Position numbers and translations under genes: made by a program
Shown: positions 5,570 to 8,721 of the stretch, in pieces
Numbering within the stretch: position 1 is the stretch's first letter
Layout of the letters: each line of letters starts with the position of its first letter
Source of the DNA: Gammaproteobacteria bacterium
GTDB lineage: Bacteria > Pseudomonadota > Gammaproteobacteria > GRL18
Reading direction: 5' to 3'
DNA: 8,721 nt
NCBI GenBank assembly: GCA_013139395.1
Contig: WTAX01000187.1
Coordinates: 1 to 8,721, forward strand
The notes under the pieces: model-generated
The model's input: only the letters and a program-made list of their open reading frames with translations
Told to the model about the DNA's origin: nothing
The model's database searches: none

Positions 5570-6905
5570 TGTTTTCTTTATTGATGATGAATATGATCTA
5601 CGTTTAGCGAATGAACAAACATTAGAACTTGCAGGTTATAATGTTGAGTTATTTGAAAAAGCAGAAGATGCTATTGCAAAAATAAATATTCAATGGCCTG
5701 GTGTTGTCATCTGTGATATCCGTTTACCCGGTATGGATGGAATATGTCTGCTGCAGGAAGCGCTAAAACTCGATAGCGAATTACCCGTCATATTAATCAC
5801 TGGTCATGGCGATATATCTATGGCTGTCGATGCGATACAAATGGGAGCCTACGACTTTATCGAAAAACCATTTTCTTCTGATCGACTGGTTGAAACCGTT
5901 AGACGGGCACTGGACAAACGTCAACTGACAATAGAAAACCGTCAACTTAAAACTAAACTGGAAGATCAAGAAGTACTAGGTCCTCGTATTATTGGTAAAA
6001 GTCAGGTTATGCAGACTTTACGTAATACAATCAAGCAACTGTCTGACACTGATATTGACATTTTGTTAATCGGTGAAACAGGTACAGGAAAGGAATTAAT
6101 TGCACGTTCACTACACGAACAAAGTAAACGACGTGAAAAAAAATTTGTTGCTATCAATTGTGGTGCCATACCTGAAAATCTCATAGAAAGTGAATTATTT
6201 GGCCATGAAAAAGGTGCATTTACCGGTGCAGAGATACAACGTTCCGGTAAGTTTGAGTATGCAGAAGGGGGAACAATTTTTCTCGATGAGATTGAATCCA
6301 TGCCATTAGTGACACAGGTTCGACTGTTACGTGTCCTTCAGGAACGCTCTCTGGAACGATTAGGCTCCAATGAAACTGTGCAGCTGGATATACGTATTAT
6401 TACGGCTTCAAAAATTGATTTACGATATTTAGTAGACAAGGGTGAGTTTCGTGAAGATCTTTATTACCGCCTGAACGTGGTAATATTGGACATACCACCC
6501 TTACGCGAGCACAGACAGGATATACCACATTTATTTCAACATTTTGTATTAATTTCTTCTGCTCGCTATGGCAGAGAAGTACCAGCAATCCCCCCAAATA
6601 CCTATCAGAGATTAATGTCATTTAACTGGCCGGGAAATGTTCGTGAATTGCGTAACCTGACTGAACGTTTTGTTTTATTAGGCGATGAATGTATTTCAAA
6701 TCTGGACACAAACACAAATAAAATACCTTGCACACCGATGACATTACCTGAACATGTCGAAGTTTTTGAGCGGGCACTAATAAAAGAAGCACTTTCAGAT
6801 TCAGGTGGTATTATTAAAGATACCATGCTATTACTTGGACTGCCTAGAAAAACCCTCTATGATAAGATGCAAAAATTTGGTCTGGATAAAAAAGCATACA
6901 AATAA
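5550..6905 (+). CDS. dctD: Sigma-54-dependent C4-dicarboxylate response regulator DctD
   Basis: This 451-aa NtrC-type activator is the partner of DctB. The receiver domain (about 5-120) has Asp12-Asp13, phospho-accepting Asp56, Thr84 and Lys106-Pro107. The AAA+ domain (about 146-375) has Walker A GETGTGKE (175-182), the sigma-54-contacting GAFTGA (222-227), Walker B GTIFLDEI (241-248) and the arginine-finger region REDLYYRLNV (301-310). WPGNVREL marks the end of the ATPase. A Fis-type helix-turn-helix lies at about 420-447 (GLPRKTLYDKMQKFGL). All key residues are intact, so the protein should be an active transcription factor. GGAG at 5539-5542 lies 7 bases before the ATG, inside the end of dctB. 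It should drive dctP and any dctQM elsewhere, from sigma-54 promoters. No clear terminator follows; the next gene is the convergent small ORF at 6974-7090. Confidence 0.95.
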   Translation: MIKKLTDVFFIDDEYDLRLANEQTLELAGYNVELFEKAEDAIAKINIQWPGVVICDIRLPGMDGICLLQEALKLDSELPVILITGHGDISMAVDAIQMGAYDFIEKPFSSDRLVETVRRALDKRQLTIENRQLKTKLEDQEVLGPRIIGKSQVMQTLRNTIKQLSDTDIDILLIGETGTGKELIARSLHEQSKRREKKFVAINCGAIPENLIESELFGHEKGAFTGAEIQRSGKFEYAEGGTIFLDEIESMPLVTQVRLLRVLQERSLERLGSNETVQLDIRIITASKIDLRYLVDKGEFREDLYYRLNVVILDIPPLREHRQDIPHLFQHFVLISSARYGREVPAIPPNTYQRLMSFNWPGNVRELRNLTERFVLLGDECISNLDTNTNKIPCTPMTLPEHVEVFERALIKEALSDSGGIIKDTMLLLGLPRKTLYDKMQKFGLDKKAYK

Positions 6906-6973
6906 CATTCCTGAATTTGAGTAACGGATGGCATCATTTAATGAATCCAGCTATTAACTTGACTATAGCGTTA

Positions 6974-7090
6974 TTAGACCCCAAACCACGCAGGAGGAAT
7001 AACAAACGCCATAGTTAATGCAGCTGTTGATGTAACAACGATGCCAAGTGAAATAGATAATAACAATTTTTTTACCATAATTAAGTTCAT
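6974..7090 (-). CDS. 38-codon hydrophobic small protein (putative)
   Basis: A short minus-strand ORF opens with MNLIMVKKLLLSIS and ends PPAWFGV before a TAA. Residues 9-31 are hydrophobic and follow two lysines (7-8), so the product could be a one-segment inner-membrane protein. It could also be a signal peptide (possible cut after TAALTMA, residue 28) releasing a ten-residue peptide FVIPPAWFGV. A strong ribosome binding site, GAGGGA on the minus strand (7102-7097), lies 6 bases before the ATG, which is the best evidence that it is translated. It converges on dctD with 68 bp between the stops. No homologue is recognised. Small hydrophobic proteins include type I toxins, transporter regulators and processed peptides; nothing here decides among these. 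Confidence 0.5.
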   Translation of the reverse strand: MNLIMVKKLLLSISLGIVVTSTAALTMAFVIPPAWFGV

Positions 7091-7126
7091 GATATTTCCC
7101 TCATACAATTAATAATAAAACATTTC

Positions 7127-7158
7127 CGATTTAGCTTTTAGTGAATATTTCTAAATCG
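7127..7158. repeat. 8-bp perfect inverted repeat upstream of the small ORF
   Basis: CGATTTAG (7127-7134) is the exact reverse complement of CTAAATCG (7151-7158), with a 16-bp loop. It starts 36 bp upstream of the minus-strand ATG at 7090. It could be an operator or a 5'-leader hairpin of the small ORF. A TATACT at 7168-7173 on the + strand resembles a -10 box but has no matching -35. Confidence 0.5.
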
Positions 7159-7189
7159 TGTATGGTTTATACTTTATCGCTAACTGTTT

Positions 7190-7369
7190 TATTTCTCAGT
7201 GACTAAAGACACAATGGCTTTGTGAAATAATCACATTTTTAAACTGTTGTTTGAGGAAGTTAGGAAACCAGACAGGTTAAAAGCATGCCCTATCCGGGCG
7301 GGCGTTCTGCCTTCCCATTTTAATTTATCAGAGGTGACTTTGAATCTAAGGTCACCTTTTCGATAAATT
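7190..7369 (+). ncRNA. Candidate structured small RNA (low confidence)
   Basis: This stretch has no ORF and stands out from its AT-rich surroundings. CACAA/TTGTG can form a small stem near 7211-7224. A locally GC-rich part at about 7285-7316 allows ATGCCC (7285-7290) to pair with GGGCGT (7300-7305). The end is a strong hairpin with TTTT on the + strand (next entry), the arrangement expected of a short terminated transcript. Two GGA motifs occur at about 7255-7266. No known riboswitch or sRNA family is recognised, and no clear promoter defines the 5' end, so the left boundary is a guess. Confidence 0.25.
7322..7369. terminator. Two-part hairpin, probable terminator
   Basis: Outer arms AATTTATC (7322-7329) and GATAAATT (7362-7369) pair perfectly over 8 bp. 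The inner arms AGGTGAC (7332-7338) and GTCACCT (7351-7357) pair over 7 bp, followed on the + strand by TTTT (7357-7360). Rightward, the inner stem plus T-run looks like an intrinsic terminator. Leftward, it lies 11 bp after the stop of the cysteine-rich gene at 7381 and could act as its 3' hairpin, though no T-run follows in that direction. Confidence 0.6.
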
Positions 7370-7380
7370 TGTTAATAATC

Positions 7381-7581
7381 CTAGGTTTCAATTTGATCTT
7401 TATAATAAAAACACAGTTTACAGGCTTCTTTTTTACTTTCTATCTGTTCTCGTAAAAATGTTACTGACGAGTCATGGACATGACATAAATCAGATTCTAA
7501 ATCCCAACAATGTTCGCCATTATTTTTACGTTTACTACAATCCATTGAATCACAATTAAAATACTCGTAGCATTCTTTCAT
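7381..7581 (-). CDS. Small cysteine-rich CW-type protein
   Basis: Predicted 66-aa cytoplasmic protein with seven cysteines (4, 10, 15, 25, 33, 54, 57), beginning MKECYEYFNC, with CW at 25-26 and CKLCFYYK near the end. The pattern C-(W/Y)-E-(F/Y)-x2-C, then C, CW, C and finally CxxC-x-(V/F)-Y matches, from memory, a cysteine-rich domain with NCWEF and CW motifs that is often attached to or encoded near bacterial signalling proteins. The spacing fits a metal-binding (probably zinc) or redox site, which is inferred. I chose the ATG at 7581 because AGG (7593-7591) lies 9 bases before it; the in-frame TTG at 7590 directly abuts the AGG. No signal peptide is present. It is divergent from the receiver gene at 7964 and may be functionally linked to it. 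Confidence 0.75.
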   Translation of the reverse strand: MKECYEYFNCDSMDCSKRKNNGEHCWDLESDLCHVHDSSVTFLREQIESKKEACKLCFYYKDQIET

Positions 7582-7766
7582 ATTAAACAACCTATTTATT
7601 TTTCAGCAATCACTATGAAGACAACAACCTACTAAATTAGTATGGTTTAGTAATTACGAGAAATCAAGAAATTCTATGATATGCGTATGGTGGATTTCTA
7701 TCCGATGTGAATGGAAATGGAATAATTGTTTGCTGATAGAGCCAGAGTATTAAGGCAAACTGATAA

Positions 7767-7794
7767 AGAGCAACTTATCCGGGATAGTTGTTCT
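7767..7794. repeat. Near-perfect hairpin upstream of the receiver gene
   Basis: AGAGCAACTTATCC (7767-7780) pairs with GGATAGTTGTTCT (7782-7794) over 13 bp with one bulged T and one G-U pair; formally the loop is a single G, in practice CCGGG. Flanking GGCAA (7754-7758) and TTGCC (7797-7801) can extend the structure. No T-run follows, so it is more likely a leader structure or operator than a terminator. Confidence 0.6.
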
Positions 7795-7817
7795 ACTTGC
7801 CAGATTTATCATTCATA

Positions 7818-7837
7818 AGGAATATTTTTATATTCCT
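7818..7837. repeat. 8-bp perfect palindrome with TTTT loop
   Basis: AGGAATAT (7818-7825) and ATATTCCT (7830-7837) are exact reverse complements around TTTT. It lies 126 bp before the receiver ATG and 24 bp after the previous hairpin. A regulator-binding site or a second leader hairpin are both possible. Confidence 0.55.
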
Positions 7838-7963
7838 CTGCATAAATTTTTGTCAAATGCTAAAGAAATCACAGATACTGCCGATTATACAAATTAGAAT
7901 AAAAAATAATCTGCTTTTATTCAAAGGGATTTTCACTACATACAGTGTCTATGGAATTAAAAG

Positions 7964-8335
7964 ATGAACAAACCTACTTTACTAGTGATTGATGATGATA
8001 TTCAGATGGCTAAATCAACTGCTGAAATAACTAATCTAATAGGTTTTGAAAGTTCTTTCGAAAACAGTTGTGAGCCTTTTCTGAAAACGATTGATAATCA
8101 ATATTATGATGTAATTATTAGTGACCTCTGTATGCCGGAAATAGACGGCATAGAGTTGATTAATGAGTTATCAGCCAAAGAAATTAAGAGTTCTCTTGTT
8201 CTTATGAGTGGCTTTGATGAGAAAATACTTGAAACAGCAGAACATTTCGCAAAAGTTAAAGGATTAAATATTATCGGAACGCTCAGTAAGCCTTTTAAAT
8301 TTAATGAAATTAATCTCTTATTAGAGAAACGTTGA
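7964..8335 (+). CDS. Single-domain response regulator (CheY-like receiver)
   Basis: This 123-aa protein is one receiver domain with no output domain. Conserved residues are all present: Asp10-Asp11-Asp12 (acid pocket), phospho-accepting Asp54 in ISDLCMPEIDG, Ser82 in the LMSGFDE motif, and Lys109-Pro110 in GTLSKPF. The stretch SGFDEKILETAEHFAKVKGL followed by NIIGTLSKPF resembles, from memory, receivers fused to EAL (cyclic-di-GMP phosphodiesterase) domains; here the domain stands alone. No histidine kinase adjoins it, so it is an orphan, fed by a kinase elsewhere. DctB already has its own partner, making cross-talk less likely. It converges on the Lon-like gene, with 47 bp between the stops. 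Confidence 0.9.
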   Translation: MNKPTLLVIDDDIQMAKSTAEITNLIGFESSFENSCEPFLKTIDNQYYDVIISDLCMPEIDGIELINELSAKEIKSSLVLMSGFDEKILETAEHFAKVKGLNIIGTLSKPFKFNEINLLLEKR

Positions 8336-8382
8336 TAAATTATTTAACAAGAAAAGCAGACGCCTGCATAAGCTATTGTGAA

Positions 8383-8721
8383 CTAATTTACTCCGTTTTT
8401 ATCATTAGAGTCCTTGTCTGACTTAGCAAATTCATGGCGCAATTTTGCCAGTTCCAGTAAACGCAATTGCACTCTGGAGTTGATGCTGCCTTCAGGATAA
8501 AGACCATCCTCATTCAATTCACCGGCAGTAACACCGGTCAATAATTCAATGGCTTCATCCACCGTGCTTACCGGATAAATGTGAAACTTCCCTGCTTTTG
8601 CTGCTGCCACCACATCGGCACGCAGCATTAAATGTTTGACATTTGATTCCGGTACGACCACACCTTGTTTACCTGTGGCTCCTTTTAACATGCAAATATC
8701 AAAAAAGCCTTCAATCTTTTC
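8383..8721 (-). CDS. Lon-like ATP-dependent protease, C-terminal part (cut by window edge)
   Basis: The last 112 codons of a minus-strand gene that continues past the right edge. Translation of the edge gives EKIEGFF, then GKQGVVVPESNVKHLMLR and FHIYPVSTVDEAIELLTGV. This is the C-terminal end of the Lon peptidase domain in the LonB-like/YcbZ-type group, where the motif usually reads VNEKIEGFFD. By alignment to other Lon proteins the Lys at 8716-8718 is the catalytic lysine of the Ser-Lys dyad; the serine lies outside the window. The methionine at 8691 is internal, not a start. The tail after GVTAG is basic and charged and ends DKNGVN. These proteins are AAA+ proteases; this subgroup's targets are poorly known. 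No strong terminator is seen after the stop. Confidence 0.9.
   Translation of the reverse strand, partial: EKIEGFFDICMLKGATGKQGVVVPESNVKHLMLRADVVAAAKAGKFHIYPVSTVDEAIELLTGVTAGELNEDGLYPEGSINSRVQLRLLELAKLRHEFAKSDKDSNDKNGVN

Larger units (their letters stand above)
7582..7963. other. 382-bp divergent gap with two hairpins
   Basis: No ORF with a ribosome binding site was found in this gap between the minus-strand CW-type gene and the + strand receiver gene. It must carry both promoters. Besides the two hairpins listed separately it has AT-rich DNA and a short palindrome, ACTAAATTAGT, near 7631-7641. The receiver gene has GGA (7953-7955) 8 bases before its ATG. Confidence 0.55.

Noticed and set aside
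6002..6826. Three minus-strand open frames (73-99 codons) within dctD
   Set aside because: They are antisense shadows of a fully conserved NtrC-type gene; none has a recognisable product.
6906..6973. Possible dctD terminator built on TCATTTAATGA with GGAT/ATCC outer arms
   Set aside because: The stem needs a 4-base bulge and is AT-rich with no T-run; it is too weak to call.
8336..8382. Terminator between the receiver and the Lon-like gene (GCAGACGCCTGC)
   Set aside because: Only a 4-bp stem with no T-run in either direction.

Overview
The window is about 8.7 kb of low-GC DNA that looks like a gammaproteobacterial chromosome. The main reasons are the DctB/DctD pair, the DctP subtype, the cold-shock/DUF1294 fusion and the LonB-like C-terminus. 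I could not fix the genus from sequence alone. No rRNA, tRNA, CRISPR array or complete transposase is visible.

Layout, left to right. (1) 6-419: a small lipoprotein gene whose reading frame continues, after a TAA, for 26 more coding-looking codons. (2) 420-1073: an AT-rich gap with no gene. (3) 1074-1370: a small secreted protein with four cysteines after its signal peptide. (4) 1418-2035: a membrane protein with an N-terminal cold-shock domain and a C-terminal DUF1294 domain. (5) 2036-2412: a repeat-rich gap with a 170-bp MITE-like element (24 of 26 matching bases in its terminal inverted repeats, plus an inner hairpin) and a GTAGGGG-type palindrome just behind dctP. (6) 2413-3411, minus strand: dctP, a periplasmic TRAP-type C4-dicarboxylate-binding protein. 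(7) 3412-3739: the divergent control region, which holds a diverged end of a second MITE-like copy. (8) 3740-6905: dctB and dctD, a translationally coupled sensor kinase and sigma-54-dependent activator. (9) 6974-7090, minus: a 38-codon hydrophobic small ORF with a strong ribosome binding site. (10) 7110-7369: a gap with an 8-bp inverted repeat, a locally GC-rich stretch and a strong hairpin, possibly a small RNA. (11) 7381-7581, minus: a 66-aa seven-cysteine protein of the CW(E/D)-type. (12) 7582-7963: a gap with two marked hairpins. (13) 7964-8335: a single-domain response regulator. (14) 8383 to the right edge, minus: the C-terminal end of a Lon-like protease.

The main functional unit is dctP with dctBD. 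DctB should sense external C4-dicarboxylates (succinate, malate, fumarate) through its periplasmic domain and phosphorylate DctD. DctD, which carries GAFTGA, would then activate sigma-54 promoters for uptake genes. The membrane subunits dctQ and dctM do not follow dctP; repeats and the DUF1294 gene lie there instead. DctP must therefore work with DctQM encoded elsewhere, or the operon has been broken up.

The right part (CW-type cysteine protein, lone receiver resembling those fused to EAL domains, structured gaps) hints at a small signalling group, but its function is unknown. I found no clear case for a wholly new system. The strongest leads are the nested repeat family, the 38-codon ORF next to a candidate structured RNA, and the orphan DctP arrangement.
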